Virus record (IMG/VR): IMGVR_UViG_3300031626_000002
Location: 1-59,879 of that record
Direction: 5' to 3' (one strand)
DNA from: a virus
Length of the DNA stretch: 59,879 bases
Shown: positions 50,813 to 59,879 of the stretch, piece after piece
How positions within the stretch are numbered: the first letter of the stretch is position 1
How the letters are laid out: each line of letters opens with the position of its first letter
Translations under genes and position numbers: made by a program
Notes under the pieces: generated by a model
Databases searched by the model: none
What the model was told of the DNA's origin: nothing
Seen by the model: only the letters and a program-made list of their open reading frames with translations

Positions 50813-53800
50813 TGGCTATACCAGTGATTAAAGGGGGGAGTGCTGAGCTCCCCTCTCAGACTTTAGAAGATCGATTTGTTACAACTGAGCAGGTATCTCC
50901 ACAACAGGAAGCACCTGCACCACAATCAACAGGTATCCTACAGGACATTGCTAACACCACTCCGGAGCAGGTTGCAGCAATCACACAGGTGGATGCATCT
51001 GAGTTAACACCTGATTTAATCCTCCCAGAACAACAGGGAAATGATAACAGGTTCTTGGTACCTGACATGGCTACTCGTGCTCAGACAGACAACCAAAGGT
51101 ACAGTAGGGTCACACCTATTCAACTCCCAAGGGTAACTGTTGCAGCACAAACTGAGGCTGGTGGTAATCTTAGGTCTCGTGCAAAGACTCTTGTTCAGAA
51201 TGTAAACTCTGGTAATCTTGGGTTAAACCTTACAGCTCTTGGTACCCCAGCCTACGCATTAACCAAAGGTGAATCACCTGTCTCAGGTCCAGCACTTGCG
51301 GATGCTATCGCTGAATCTTCTGAAGGTAACATTGTAGCTGCCATTAGTAGGGCTAATGCAATTGTAGAATCTGAGGGTGGTATGAAGATACCTAACCCAA
51401 TGTACACACAGATTGCCTCTGCTATTATTGAAGATACTTTTGGTGGTAACTTGGACAACACCCTTGACCCTCTAGCGGAGGCAATGGGAGATCCATCTGT
51501 CCCTGTGGAAAGCCCAAACAAAACACTCACACACGCTGAGGGTAACGCACAGATAGGTAACAGGATACATCTTGAGTACCAGCGTAGGAATAGGCAGGCC
51601 ATGATAAGTCAGGGTGCTCCTGAGGCTGACCCTCAAGTTCAAGCATTGGCATCTCCAGATAAACTACCACGTAAGGAAGCGGAGACACTGGGGGCTGCGT
51701 TTAAGCAGTTGTGGGCAGACTCTAACCCAACACTGGTTACACGAGCCGTTGATCCAAAGACCCGTCAGATAGTTTATGGTCTAACTGCAGAAGGCGAAGC
51801 CGCTATTAAAGAGGGTGAGCTTGATCGTAAACAGATCTTCCCCCGTCAGATAGTACGCCCTCAGAAAGTACCTAACCAAATGGCTGGTACTGATGTTGGT
51901 AAGAACGTAGTTCGAGCAGTATCTGGTGGTAAGCCTGGTCAGAAGATGGGTCGGATAATCAACCAAGCTATCGATAACTTAGGTCAGGTTGGACATGTGG
52001 TTGATAAACAACGCATGAAGATACTGTACTCTACAGTCTTAGCTACATTAGTAACTGGTGATTATTCTACTTGGCAGGCTGAGATCAACAATGTTGGTCA
52101 AACTAGGATGGATAAATTCAATGCGGCTGCTAAGATGCAAGAACGTAAGCTTGCAAACAATCCAGAGATGCGTGAAGAAATCTACAATCCAGGTGAAAAT
52201 ATCAACAACTTGTTTGATAAACTAGCACAGGAAGTACAGTCACTAGCACAGGAACGCAATGGTATCAACTACCTTACCTATAATGTTCAGGGTTTCCAAG
52301 GGAGGTTGACACCTCAGCAATCCTACTTTAACCCAGTTACATCTAAGGCTGTTCGGTTTGCCACAAGATCACCTAACCCATCTATCATTAGACCTGGGAA
52401 CAGGCAAGAGAAGAACCTGCGTCAGATGTATGCCATGATCCTATTGTCTAAAGTCAAAGACTCGCAGGGTAATACAATTACAGATGCTGGTGATACCTTC
52501 TTACCTACCCAAAGAGAAGTGATGCTTAAGGCTAGGGAGTCTGAGCTATATGGTTATGGTAAGCGGCTTGCACAAGCACTAGAGATGACTGATGCGCAGT
52601 ATGAAGCTGTGTCTGAGGCGATTGCTAATGGTGTTCCCTTAGACTCTCCACAGTTCCCAAAGTTTAATCAACTCAGCCTTGATCCAAATAGTGATTATGA
52701 TAGCATGATTATTAAAATGATTAAGGACAAAAAGGAAGACGGTCCATTGCTAATGGATACGTTGATAGACTTTTCTAAGTACGTTGACTTCAAAAGGAAC
52801 TACCCAAATGACAAGCAGTTTATCAGTTATGTGAATGCTTACATGGATGGTAAAACTAATGGACCTGCAAGTCAGGGTATGCAGATGGGTGAGATACCAA
52901 CAGCTTTCTTAACTGGTGTTCTTAGAGCAAGAGGTAACAGGTCAACACTCTTAGATGATGGTGACATACGCGATAAGCTTATGGGATTAGCTAATCAGAG
53001 TATAGAAAGTGGGTGGGAGAACATCAGTGAGGATCTATTCCCACAACTGAACGATGTTGCTCGTGCTGTATTTAGTGACAGGGATCTAGCTAAGCTGACT
53101 ATCATGACCTATGGTTATGGTAAGGAGGTGGAAAGTTTTGTGGCTGATATTGAAGAAGTGTTGGAAGTTTTAAATGAAAAACTAATACAGGACTCTGAAA
53201 GTTCTTATGGCCCCAGTCTTTCTATCATAGACTCCACTATGTCACGTAGGGATTTAGCTAAGGTTCTCTTAGAGAAATACAAAGGATCTCTTGAAGGTGT
53301 GATGACTGCTGAATCAATAGAGGCTAGGTCTATTATGAGGGCTGCTGCTGCACTTCACGCTGCTATGAATGAGCCTTTCATCATCAAAGGTCCAACGGGC
53401 ATGGACATTCATATTGGTGGTGAATCCTCTACAGGTTATGATGCAGCATCTAGAAGTACCTATAAGAGTAGATCTCCTGAGACTGGTGAGATGGTTAAGA
53501 CAACTGTTGCGCACTATGAGACTGAGACTACGGCTGCTGCTACTCGTAATAGGACAAACCCAGATGGTACCATTGAAGGTACTCCTGGTGAGTTTGCTTA
53601 TGGTGGATCTGTTGTTGCCCCCATCCAAGCTGTTGATGCTGCCACTGTAGCAATGACTGCCTCTGGTAAGTCTTGGGACAGGGCAGGTAAGGCATCCAAT
53701 GGGAACCCATTCCTTTTAACTATCTACGATGCTTTTAAAGTAGATGCTAATGGTTATGATGTATTCCTAGAAGAAATTAACCTCAACTGGATGGATGCAA

Positions 53801-54312
53801 CCCTTGATTGGAGCTACCTAGAACAGGCACGTAACTCCCTGACTGAGGCTACTAAACGTTTTGAAGAGAAGATGAAAGGTAGGAAGCCTGATGACAAGCT
53901 CACAGATAATGAGAAGGTCTATATGGATTGGATGCTTAAGGTATCCCCTGCTGCCAGTGGTAATATGTACATGGCTAATCTCTGGGGACGCATGAGTAAA
54001 CTAACAGGTACTGCTGGGAAGGTCAGGACAGAAGAGCAACTTCAGGAAGATCGTGTTCGCATGTCTAGGGTAATGGCTGCGGAGATGAAGAAGGTGGGGT
54101 ATGATCCATACAACCCACCATCTGAGCCCACTGTCAATCAGCTCAAGACCTTCAAGGGTCTTCTTCGGAATGAGTTGAACCTACATTCTAGGTTGCCAGA
54201 TGTTATTAAAAGAACTAATAGCAACAAGGTAGCCCTTAGAAAAGAGCTGCTTATGAATGGTTACAAAACCGAAAGCGGTAGACGTATTCCACTGCAATAC
54301 TACGCACACTAA
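50812..54312 (+). CDS. Divergent single-subunit RNA polymerase, putative virion RNAP
   Basis: A 1166-aa protein, last gene of the ejection module. Its second half carries the T7-RNAP core motifs in order. A TxxGR-like GFQGR (Arg498) lies within YNVQGFQGRL...YFNP. Motif A is YMDGKTNGPA (Asp679). Motif B is DRDLAKLTIMTYGYG, with Arg757, Lys761 and Tyr769 at exactly the T7 spacing (627/631/639). A PIQAVDAATV block (Gln939, Asp942) is followed by motif C LTIYDAFKVD (Asp973; Tyr-Asp instead of His-Asp). The first 450 residues are Pro/Gln/Ala-rich, like its ejection-protein neighbours. N4 vRNAP is the known precedent for packaging but is about 3500 aa. Packaging here is inferred from position. Confidence 0.75.
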   Translation: MAIPVIKGGSAELPSQTLEDRFVTTEQVSPQQEAPAPQSTGILQDIANTTPEQVAAITQVDASELTPDLILPEQQGNDNRFLVPDMATRAQTDNQRYSRVTPIQLPRVTVAAQTEAGGNLRSRAKTLVQNVNSGNLGLNLTALGTPAYALTKGESPVSGPALADAIAESSEGNIVAAISRANAIVESEGGMKIPNPMYTQIASAIIEDTFGGNLDNTLDPLAEAMGDPSVPVESPNKTLTHAEGNAQIGNRIHLEYQRRNRQAMISQGAPEADPQVQALASPDKLPRKEAETLGAAFKQLWADSNPTLVTRAVDPKTRQIVYGLTAEGEAAIKEGELDRKQIFPRQIVRPQKVPNQMAGTDVGKNVVRAVSGGKPGQKMGRIINQAIDNLGQVGHVVDKQRMKILYSTVLATLVTGDYSTWQAEINNVGQTRMDKFNAAAKMQERKLANNPEMREEIYNPGENINNLFDKLAQEVQSLAQERNGINYLTYNVQGFQGRLTPQQSYFNPVTSKAVRFATRSPNPSIIRPGNRQEKNLRQMYAMILLSKVKDSQGNTITDAGDTFLPTQREVMLKARESELYGYGKRLAQALEMTDAQYEAVSEAIANGVPLDSPQFPKFNQLSLDPNSDYDSMIIKMIKDKKEDGPLLMDTLIDFSKYVDFKRNYPNDKQFISYVNAYMDGKTNGPASQGMQMGEIPTAFLTGVLRARGNRSTLLDDGDIRDKLMGLANQSIESGWENISEDLFPQLNDVARAVFSDRDLAKLTIMTYGYGKEVESFVADIEEVLEVLNEKLIQDSESSYGPSLSIIDSTMSRRDLAKVLLEKYKGSLEGVMTAESIEARSIMRAAAALHAAMNEPFIIKGPTGMDIHIGGESSTGYDAASRSTYKSRSPETGEMVKTTVAHYETETTAAATRNRTNPDGTIEGTPGEFAYGGSVVAPIQAVDAATVAMTASGKSWDRAGKASNGNPFLLTIYDAFKVDANGYDVFLEEINLNWMDATLDWSYLEQARNSLTEATKRFEEKMKGRKPDDKLTDNEKVYMDWMLKVSPAASGNMYMANLWGRMSKLTGTAGKVRTEEQLQEDRVRMSRVMAAEMKKVGYDPYNPPSEPTVNQLKTFKGLLRNELNLHSRLPDVIKRTNSNKVALRKELLMNGYKTESGRRIPLQYYAH

Positions 54313-54317
54313 AAAAA

Positions 54318-54364
54318 TAAGGCCCCCAAGAGAACCATTACGGTTTTCCTGGGGGCCTTTTAAT
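54318..54364. terminator. Bidirectional intrinsic terminator between convergent arms
   Basis: AAGGCCCCCA pairs with TGGGGGCCTT around an inner AACC/GGTT stem, with A-run before and T-run after, so it works on both strands. It ends the late plus arm and the minus replication arm. Confidence 0.93.
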
Positions 54365-54365
54365 T

Positions 54366-54656
54366 TTATTTAAGCATACCTTTCTTTGCAAGGAGCTCTC
54401 GGTACTCCTTCATCTGGTCTTGCTTACGCTGTCGTGCTTCTTTATCATTGATCACACCACCCTCTAGGTCTTCTGCAATACCAATGTCCATGACACGTGG
54501 CATAAGATCCCTTGTGTAAGCCAGCTCCAAGTCTAGAGATGTCTTTGTTAGTGGGTTGGTATTCCAATCAGAGATGAACTCATCGTCATCTACTTGAACA
54601 CCCCGTAGTGCTAAATGATTATATGATTTACGCGAAGAAGTAGTCACTGTTTTCAA
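54366..54656 (-). CDS. Hypothetical protein, last gene of minus arm
   Basis: A 96-aa acidic N-terminal/basic C-terminal helical protein. It starts within the 3' end of the T7-type RNA polymerase gene (29 bp overlap) and ends at the terminator. The tail is Lys/Arg-rich (KEARQRKQDQMKEYRELLAKK). No family recognised; being coupled to the RNAP it might modulate transcription. Confidence 0.65.
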   Translation of the reverse strand: MKTVTTSSRKSYNHLALRGVQVDDDEFISDWNTNPLTKTSLDLELAYTRDLMPRVMDIGIAEDLEGGVINDKEARQRKQDQMKEYRELLAKKGMLK

Positions 54657-56922
54657 TCTCCTTTATATCTAAGCTGCCTAATGTAGGTTGTTCCACATCA
54701 TCCTCAGCATCTGTTATGAAGTTACGTATAACCTCAAAGTAATTATCGTAGTCGTACATGCGTATGAATATTTGTTTGGTTAAGTCGAGTAGTTTATCTA
54801 CATCACAGGCATGAGTACTGAAGCTATCATGCACAGCTGCAAAGGAACCATCCCACTCAGAGATAACCAAAGCCATGTGACTAGCATCCATAGAGTGTAT
54901 GTAGTTAGGTGACATGCCACATATGAAACCTCTCCTGTCTGGCATACGTGTAGGTACAAGTGCTACGTGTGTAACTTGACCTGTCTTATTACCATACCCT
55001 TTGATGCGTCCTCTAGCTTTTCTATCTTGCATGATCCATTTCTCATAGATCACATGGAACCCTGATGGTGTACTCCACTCAATCCTATCCTCACCTTTAC
55101 CATGTTTAAGACTTGTCGTGAACTCTTTAAGTTTAATCACAACATCGTTAAGCTCATAGAGATCTTCATCAGTCTTGAAGTTCTTCTTCATCAGAGTGTC
55201 ACGTATCTTAGACAGGTTACGATACTCAGTGTTAGCTTCGTACCCTTCTGAGTCTACTTTTACATGTGTACCTAATTGATACATCGCTAGGTTCTGTAGG
55301 TAACTCATAGTAGATAGTGGGCCTGGACATACCTTATCAATTGCTTTGATCAGCAGTTTAGACAATTTAGTACAGTCATCCTGTGTGATGTCATACTCTG
55401 TGTGGTAGTCCTCTGACTTACAATCAAAGAACATGTTCTCAGCAATCTTCTTAGAGCCTGCTGAGTATGCCCTAGTCATAGAGCCACGCTTGGATATCCC
55501 TTTACGTATACTCTTCATAGGCATACTAGACAATATACCATTAAGCCTATCATCTTTACACAGATCAATCATCTCCTTAGCTGTCTGCACATAGAAGTCT
55601 TTCTGTATCTCTGAGGGTATTAGACCAACCAACTCACCAGTTTGTTCGTCCTTAGAGATTGCTCCTAGGTGTTGCCAACCATTGTTACTCCCATCAATAG
55701 GGATTGGTAGGCTAGTCATGTGGATACGATTGTCCCTGTAAGCACAGTCAAATTCATACCACTCAACACAGGCAGCAAGGAAGGATACTTTCTTCTCAGC
55801 TTGACCAGAGAATTGTGAGTTCTTACCAGCCTGTATGATCTCATTCATGTACTCATTGGTCCAGATGATACGATCCTCTAGGGTCATCTTGTCAACAGAG
55901 ATGTTGTCTAACCCTTCACCCTCAAGGTGTCCTTTGTAATCAGATGTACACCAATCAGGTATCTCATCGATGTTGTAAGACATGTTGAAGACAGACGCTG
56001 TGTGTATAGCTAACCACTGTAACCCACTCTCAGTCATAGGCTTTGAGTGTTGAAACTTAAACAAGCCCCTAGCTAGATCAGATCCCTGGAAGTTCATGAA
56101 GCTCTCACAGTAGTAGAACCTACCACGATAGTCTACATCCAGGTACTGATAGAAAGCCTCTAGCTCTGATAGCTTACGTGCTTTCTCTGATATGAATGCC
56201 CACTCAACCATCTTACTTCTACGCTTGAGTTCTTTAGCATCATTGTCCTTAATAGGATCAGTAGATAGGAACAACTCTTTGTTCTCAATCATTGCATTGT
56301 AGACTGGTTTGTTTATCTTCCAAGCAGTCTGCTGCAGTTTGTTAAGGGCTTGTACCCAAGGTGCATAGGGGTCTATTGGATCACCCTCTACCCTACCTTT
56401 GATCACTGGCCTGTGTACCCCATTGATCTTCTGTATCATACCAGATATATCTTTGGGTCGTATGATACTGGTAGAGGCTAAGGGGAAACTCCCACCTCTC
56501 TCAGGTATCACACCTAACTCATACCATCTATGTGATGCAGACACCACATGACAGCTGTTACGGGTCTTAGCATAGGACAAGTCGATAAACCCTAGGTTGT
56601 ATAGGGCTTCTACGAACAGGTCTCCTATGGACACTACAGAGCCCCAGGGAAGGGGCTCTCTATCTAGTTCTTTACCTACACTCTGACCTATCTTACTAGA
56701 TGCATTGGTGAGTGTGGTTGTACCAGCTGGGCTTGAGCTGGTATCCTTAGTGAATTGCATTTGAAGTATAGAGATACTCTTAACAACGTACCCTTCCATA
56801 CGTTCACTATAGTTTCCAGACAATCTCATCAAGAGCCCAGCAAGGTGGGGTCTTCGACGTGCAGGACTTACACCATCTACCCTCTTGACAAGGTAATCAA
56901 CTATCTCTTGGAGTGCTGACAT
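54628..56922 (-). CDS. T7-type single-subunit RNA polymerase
   Basis: A 764-aa DNA-dependent RNA polymerase that would transcribe late genes from the T7-like promoters. Motifs are DYRGRFYYCESFMNFQG near residue 262, motif A PIDGSNNGWQHLG (Asp410), motif B RKGISKRGSMTRAYSAG (Lys478, Tyr486), and motif C AAVHDSFSTHA (His698, Asp699). 'NYIHSMDASHMAL' lies before motif C. It is shorter than T7 RNAP (883 aa), mostly at the N-terminus, where T7 binds promoters and lysozyme. It lies 8 bp after the primase-helicase gene, at the end of the replication operon, so it is made only after that operon is transcribed. Confidence 0.95.
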   Translation of the reverse strand: MSALQEIVDYLVKRVDGVSPARRRPHLAGLLMRLSGNYSERMEGYVVKSISILQMQFTKDTSSSPAGTTTLTNASSKIGQSVGKELDREPLPWGSVVSIGDLFVEALYNLGFIDLSYAKTRNSCHVVSASHRWYELGVIPERGGSFPLASTSIIRPKDISGMIQKINGVHRPVIKGRVEGDPIDPYAPWVQALNKLQQTAWKINKPVYNAMIENKELFLSTDPIKDNDAKELKRRSKMVEWAFISEKARKLSELEAFYQYLDVDYRGRFYYCESFMNFQGSDLARGLFKFQHSKPMTESGLQWLAIHTASVFNMSYNIDEIPDWCTSDYKGHLEGEGLDNISVDKMTLEDRIIWTNEYMNEIIQAGKNSQFSGQAEKKVSFLAACVEWYEFDCAYRDNRIHMTSLPIPIDGSNNGWQHLGAISKDEQTGELVGLIPSEIQKDFYVQTAKEMIDLCKDDRLNGILSSMPMKSIRKGISKRGSMTRAYSAGSKKIAENMFFDCKSEDYHTEYDITQDDCTKLSKLLIKAIDKVCPGPLSTMSYLQNLAMYQLGTHVKVDSEGYEANTEYRNLSKIRDTLMKKNFKTDEDLYELNDVVIKLKEFTTSLKHGKGEDRIEWSTPSGFHVIYEKWIMQDRKARGRIKGYGNKTGQVTHVALVPTRMPDRRGFICGMSPNYIHSMDASHMALVISEWDGSFAAVHDSFSTHACDVDKLLDLTKQIFIRMYDYDNYFEVIRNFITDAEDDVEQPTLGSLDIKEIENSDYFFA

Positions 56923-56930
56923 GTATTCTC

Positions 56931-58550
56931 CTATGTAGCTATGTAATCAAAACCAACCTCTTTATTCTGAAGTCGGGTAGTCTGTGCATCATATGTTGCA
57001 GCACCAGCATCACCTGTCTTACCTGTGAACCTAGACTTAAGCACCCTGAATTGAACAGTGTTACGTTCGTATTCATCGGCTGCTGTTAGGTTCCTAGAGA
57101 ATGCAACGATGTCAAAGGAGATCTGTTTGATAGAACCAGAACCCTTGATGTCATCGATGGATGCAATGTTACCATCCTCGAATGCTTTACCACCTTGTGC
57201 TTTACGAAGGTGAGAGATCAAGCCTAGCCAGATGTTGTGTCGCTTGACGATTTTGAGGAGGTCGGACATGAACTTGTCGATGGCTTCGTTACCTGATAGA
57301 CCGTCACTTCCTTCTGATACAGCGATTGTGATGTGGTCGAGGACCAGATATTTACAACCCATGAGGGCCATGTATTCGATCTTATCAATGAGGCTGTCAT
57401 CTCCAACTGATCCTTGGTGGTCGAGGAGGACGAGTCTTTCATCTCCAAACACTTGTTCAAAGCCCTGTCTAAGTTCATCTTCAGCCGGAGGTGTGTCTTC
57501 ATTAAGCGACTTCTTGAGTACCATGCCAATGAACTTCTCTGCCGTGTCTCCAACGCTTTCTTCCAGACTGATAAGCCCCACCCGATCTTCTGTTTTGTGG
57601 AGAAGATCCAGGATAATCTCTTTGATAATAGTAGACTTACCACTGCCAGTTCCAGAAGTGAATAGAGTAATCTCACCATGCCTAATCCCCTTTAATTTAC
57701 TATTTAAACCACTCAAACAATCAGGGTAGGGTACACACTCTACGTTCTGTCGTTGAATGAATTGATCCCAGATAGGTTTACCTGTAACGATACCTGAGGG
57801 GTTCCAACTCTGTGCATTCCACACACACTCTAGCAAAGTCTTCCAACCATGCTTGAGTAATGTAGCATTAGCGTCATTCTCTGGTAGCTTTGCGACTTTA
57901 GCCTTACCTGGTTTAATCATTTTACCAAGGAAGTCAGACATCTTCTTACCAGCTTCATCCTGATCCATCATAATTACGACAGTCTTGAAGGAGTTTATCC
58001 AATCCCTTTGAGCAAGAGCACAAGAGGTAGCAGATGAAGAAGGTACAGCAACCACAGAATAGGTTCTTCCGTACTTTTCTTTGTACGCTTGCGCGACACT
58101 GAGGGCATCGACTTCACCTTCACAGATGACCAACGTAAATCCAGATGTTGATTGTTGTTGTCCGAATAGTTCGACATTTTTAAAGTCTCCATGAGTACGA
58201 AACTCTTTTGGGAGCTTACGCTCTTTGTATGCAGATAGTTCTCCATTGATAGTGTAAGGGTAGAAGTGTGATTGAGGTTTACCATTAATATCTACAGACA
58301 TTTTGACATTGTAATGATCAATCACATCCTGAGAGATCCCACGACTAGACATTGGATAGCTTCTGTATGTACTAATCTCATCGATAATAGACGAGTTCAC
58401 AAGGAAGTCGTCTTGTTCTATCAGTTCCATTGGTTCTCTTTCATTTATAAATATGGTTGTGCCACATGAAAAGCAGTGGCTTCTTGGGTTGTCATCGTTA
58501 TACACATGGTTAGCATCAGAGCTTCCACATTTTTCACAATTAGTTTTCAC
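56931..58550 (-). CDS. Bifunctional primase-helicase (T7 gp4-like), full copy
   Basis: A 539-aa protein from GTG 58550. Zinc-binding Cys5, Cys8, Cys26 and Cys29 are followed by the TOPRIM primase core (LVICEGEVDALS near 140, VVIMMDQDEAG near 195). The RecA-type helicase carries Walker A GTGSGKST near residue 300, Walker B 'YLVLDHITIAV' near 400 and a following 'GLISHLRK' motif. It makes primers and unwinds DNA ahead of the polymerase as a hexamer. The first half is duplicated, with substitutions, at 1-823. Confidence 0.95.
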   Translation of the reverse strand: MKTNCEKCGSSDANHVYNDDNPRSHCFSCGTTIFINEREPMELIEQDDFLVNSSIIDEISTYRSYPMSSRGISQDVIDHYNVKMSVDINGKPQSHFYPYTINGELSAYKERKLPKEFRTHGDFKNVELFGQQQSTSGFTLVICEGEVDALSVAQAYKEKYGRTYSVVAVPSSSATSCALAQRDWINSFKTVVIMMDQDEAGKKMSDFLGKMIKPGKAKVAKLPENDANATLLKHGWKTLLECVWNAQSWNPSGIVTGKPIWDQFIQRQNVECVPYPDCLSGLNSKLKGIRHGEITLFTSGTGSGKSTIIKEIILDLLHKTEDRVGLISLEESVGDTAEKFIGMVLKKSLNEDTPPAEDELRQGFEQVFGDERLVLLDHQGSVGDDSLIDKIEYMALMGCKYLVLDHITIAVSEGSDGLSGNEAIDKFMSDLLKIVKRHNIWLGLISHLRKAQGGKAFEDGNIASIDDIKGSGSIKQISFDIVAFSRNLTAADEYERNTVQFRVLKSRFTGKTGDAGAATYDAQTTRLQNKEVGFDYIAT

Positions 58551-58580
58551 CAGAAATCCCTTTCGGTTTTTATATCACGA

Positions 58581-58979
58581 TTACGATTCTTTTTCTGTCG
58601 AGTCTTTGAATGCTTCGAATCCCACTTCAAGTTCTTTTGCTTTTGCAACTCGAACCCAGAGGTATTCTCTTCCTCGTTTAACTCTGTCTCTTTGAAGGAT
58701 GATTCCTTGTACCGTTTTATCATTGAACTCCTCGAATATACTTTGATAGGTATCAAGTAAAGGTTTGATTATGTTATCTAAATCAGAGGCTTTATTAGAG
58801 AGACCAGCATATACAATGAAGTGGACAGGGCTATCTTTAAAAGCCCATGTCTCACCCATTAGCATAACTGCCATCTCCTCTTGGAACCTCTTGTAATCAG
58901 CTGTCTTGTAGGTTGTCCTGCCTTTCCGAACAAACATCCTGTTTGCTGATAGTGGTTTCATCTGGAATAGGTTTTCCAT
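58581..58979 (-). CDS. RusA-like resolvase, right copy
   Basis: Counterpart of 854-1252, about 132 aa, same start context (ATG 58979). The active-site signature SDLDNIIKPLLD is unchanged; differences are mostly near the C-terminus (…AFKDSTEKES against …AFKDSDKKES). Substitution without disruption indicates a functional allele from a sister strain. Confidence 0.82.
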   Translation of the reverse strand: MENLFQMKPLSANRMFVRKGRTTYKTADYKRFQEEMAVMLMGETWAFKDSPVHFIVYAGLSNKASDLDNIIKPLLDTYQSIFEEFNDKTVQGIILQRDRVKRGREYLWVRVAKAKELEVGFEAFKDSTEKES

Positions 58980-59250
58980 TGCGCCTCTCTGCTGTTCTAA
59001 TAGCATGACAGTTATGGCACACCACTTCTGTTTTAAATACCTCATTAAGTATATCACCGATATCTTTATCACAAGAGATCATTCGAGATACGTTGTGAAG
59101 TTTCTCATACTTAGGTAGATGGTCGAACCCTAGAGCATCTGGGTGTTTATCATAACCACAATCAGTACACCCTATATCAGTCTTCAGTATCCCTATGAAC
59201 TGACGCTTGCTTTTTCGACTTATACTCTTCAATTTGTTTCTTAATATCAT
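58897..59250 (-). CDS. HNH endonuclease-like protein, right copy
   Basis: Counterpart of 1170-1523, 117 aa. The zinc knuckle CTDCGY and CHNCH cluster are identical; changes cluster in the last 20 residues, which overlap the RusA gene start. Same nested overlaps with both neighbours. Confidence 0.78.
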   Translation of the reverse strand: MILRNKLKSISRKSKRQFIGILKTDIGCTDCGYDKHPDALGFDHLPKYEKLHNVSRMISCDKDIGDILNEVFKTEVVCHNCHAIRTAERRNGKPIPDETTISKQDVCSERQDNLQDS

Positions 59251-59879
59251 CTAGCTCTTCCCAAGATGTTAACATTGTTAATAGACGCTTGGAAGTGTCC
59301 GGATTACCGGACCTGTTTGTTCTCCAAGCAGCTCGCACCCTATTCCACCTGCGGTGCATAGGAACTCCATGTAGTATCTTCTCTGCTTTCTTAGGTCCAA
59401 CTCCTTTAATTCCAGGGATATTATCAGACCTATCCCCAGTAAGGCATTGAAGCATAAGCTTAAGATTAGCAGTGTCTTCATCAACCTCTGTGATTTCTTT
59501 CTTAACAAAGTTGTAATGTGTTCCAGGAATCTGGAGAAGATCTTTGTCAATTCCAACTACTGTATACTCCTGATCAGCAGATCTACACTCAGCAGCCCAG
59601 ATGGCAACAAGATCATCTGCTTCCATATCATCTGCCTCAACAGCAGAATACTTCTCAACCATGTACTTATGCCCATAGTTTAAGGCTTCTTTAACACTAG
59701 GCTCTATCTCCTTTCGGGTTCCTTTGTAGGGAGGGTAGATATCCTTTCGGAAATTACCCCTCCCCTTAATTGCTACGAGGAAACTATCAGACCCACAGTT
59801 ACGTTGGATCTCTCTCATAGTGTTGTCAATTCCCACACGTATCTCTTTCTGTTTGGTTGTTACACAAGCCATCCGAAAG
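59177..59879 (-). CDS. 5'-3' exonuclease, right copy (5' end cut by edge)
   Basis: Counterpart of 1450-2152. The first 15 or so residues, with the VDSDS metal site, lie beyond the contig edge. An in-frame Met at 59872 is internal (residue 19 of the full protein). The EADDMEADDLV and GDRSDNIPGIKGVGP motifs are present. Truncation is due to the contig end. Confidence 0.88.
   Translation of the reverse strand, partial: FRMACVTTKQKEIRVGIDNTMREIQRNCGSDSFLVAIKGRGNFRKDIYPPYKGTRKEIEPSVKEALNYGHKYMVEKYSAVEADDMEADDLVAIWAAECRSADQEYTVVGIDKDLLQIPGTHYNFVKKEITEVDEDTANLKLMLQCLTGDRSDNIPGIKGVGPKKAEKILHGVPMHRRWNRVRAAWRTNRSGNPDTSKRLLTMLTSWEELDDIKKQIEEYKSKKQASVHRDTED

Larger units (their letters stand above)
57728..59879. 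repeat. Right copy of divergent terminal redundancy
   Basis: Aligns base for base with 1-2152 with about 4% mismatches and no net gaps. It carries the primase-helicase 5' part, RusA, HNH and the exonuclease 3' part. The junction at 57728 is inside the helicase-primase frame and is seamless, so the gene reads through. Confidence 0.9.

Noticed and set aside
54628-56922. That the phage has only one RNA polymerase, and that 50812-54312 is just another ejection protein
   Set aside because: The 1166-aa protein independently shows motifs A, B, C and the GR element with T7-like spacing.
1-59879. Temperate phage or integrated element
   Set aside because: No integrase, excisionase, repressor, attachment repeat or host gene was found.

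Overview
The window reads as one essentially complete genome of a lytic, podovirus-like tailed phage. It has T7-type replication genes, a T7-type single-subunit RNA polymerase, an SU10/DUF5309-type major capsid protein, and a large ejection-protein module. No integrase, repressor, transposase, tRNA or CRISPR was seen. Several families are typical of phages of marine bacteria: adenosylcobalamin-dependent (class II) ribonucleotide reductase, ThyX, DUF3310, DUF1289, DUF6447-like and DUF5872-like proteins, and S74-type tail fibres. A marine alphaproteobacterial host (Rhodobacterales-like) is my best guess, but this is inference. The first 2152 bases recur at the right end (57728-59879) colinearly, without net indels but with about 4% substitutions. 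The contig is therefore probably a circularly closing genome of about 57,727 bp whose two ends come from two co-occurring strains.

Layout. Positions 1-12871, continuing across the circle into 54366-59879, form the minus-strand arm. Reading leftward it starts with small unknown proteins (12871 to 11351), a gp2.5-like SSB and a structured non-coding stretch (9660-10448). It continues with more small proteins and MazG, then DUF3310, ThyX, DUF1289, glutaredoxin, family A DNA polymerase, 5'-3' exonuclease, HNH, RusA, primase-helicase, the T7-type RNA polymerase and a last small gene. The small terminase (6285-6677) sits alone on the plus strand inside this arm. A gene-free control region (12872-13608) separates it from the plus-strand arm: large terminase, portal, holin- and spanin-like genes, secreted and small basic proteins, scaffold, major capsid protein, adaptor, tail fibres, class II RNR, nozzle-like tail protein, tail-tip proteins, and four or five ejection proteins ending at 54312. 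A strong bidirectional terminator separates the two convergent arms.

Most interesting point. The last gene of the ejection cluster (50812-54312, 1166 aa) carries, in order and with T7-like spacing, the core motifs of a single-subunit RNA polymerase: GFQGR at 494-498, motif A Asp679, motif B Arg757/Lys761/Tyr769, and motif C Asp973. It is highly divergent from the ordinary T7-type RNA polymerase encoded next to it (54628-56922). Its position suggests a virion-packaged polymerase, as in N4, but about one third the size. The genome also carries two distinct repeated promoter-like elements. One is a T7-like promoter family with core AAGTTCCTTATAGGGAGA, found mainly ahead of the late plus-strand genes and in the control region. 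The other is a family of four 9-bp-stem hairpins, all in the minus arm, lying before minus-strand gene blocks. A testable model is that the ejected polymerase starts early transcription at the hairpins and the T7-type polymerase, made from that transcription, then serves the T7-like promoters.
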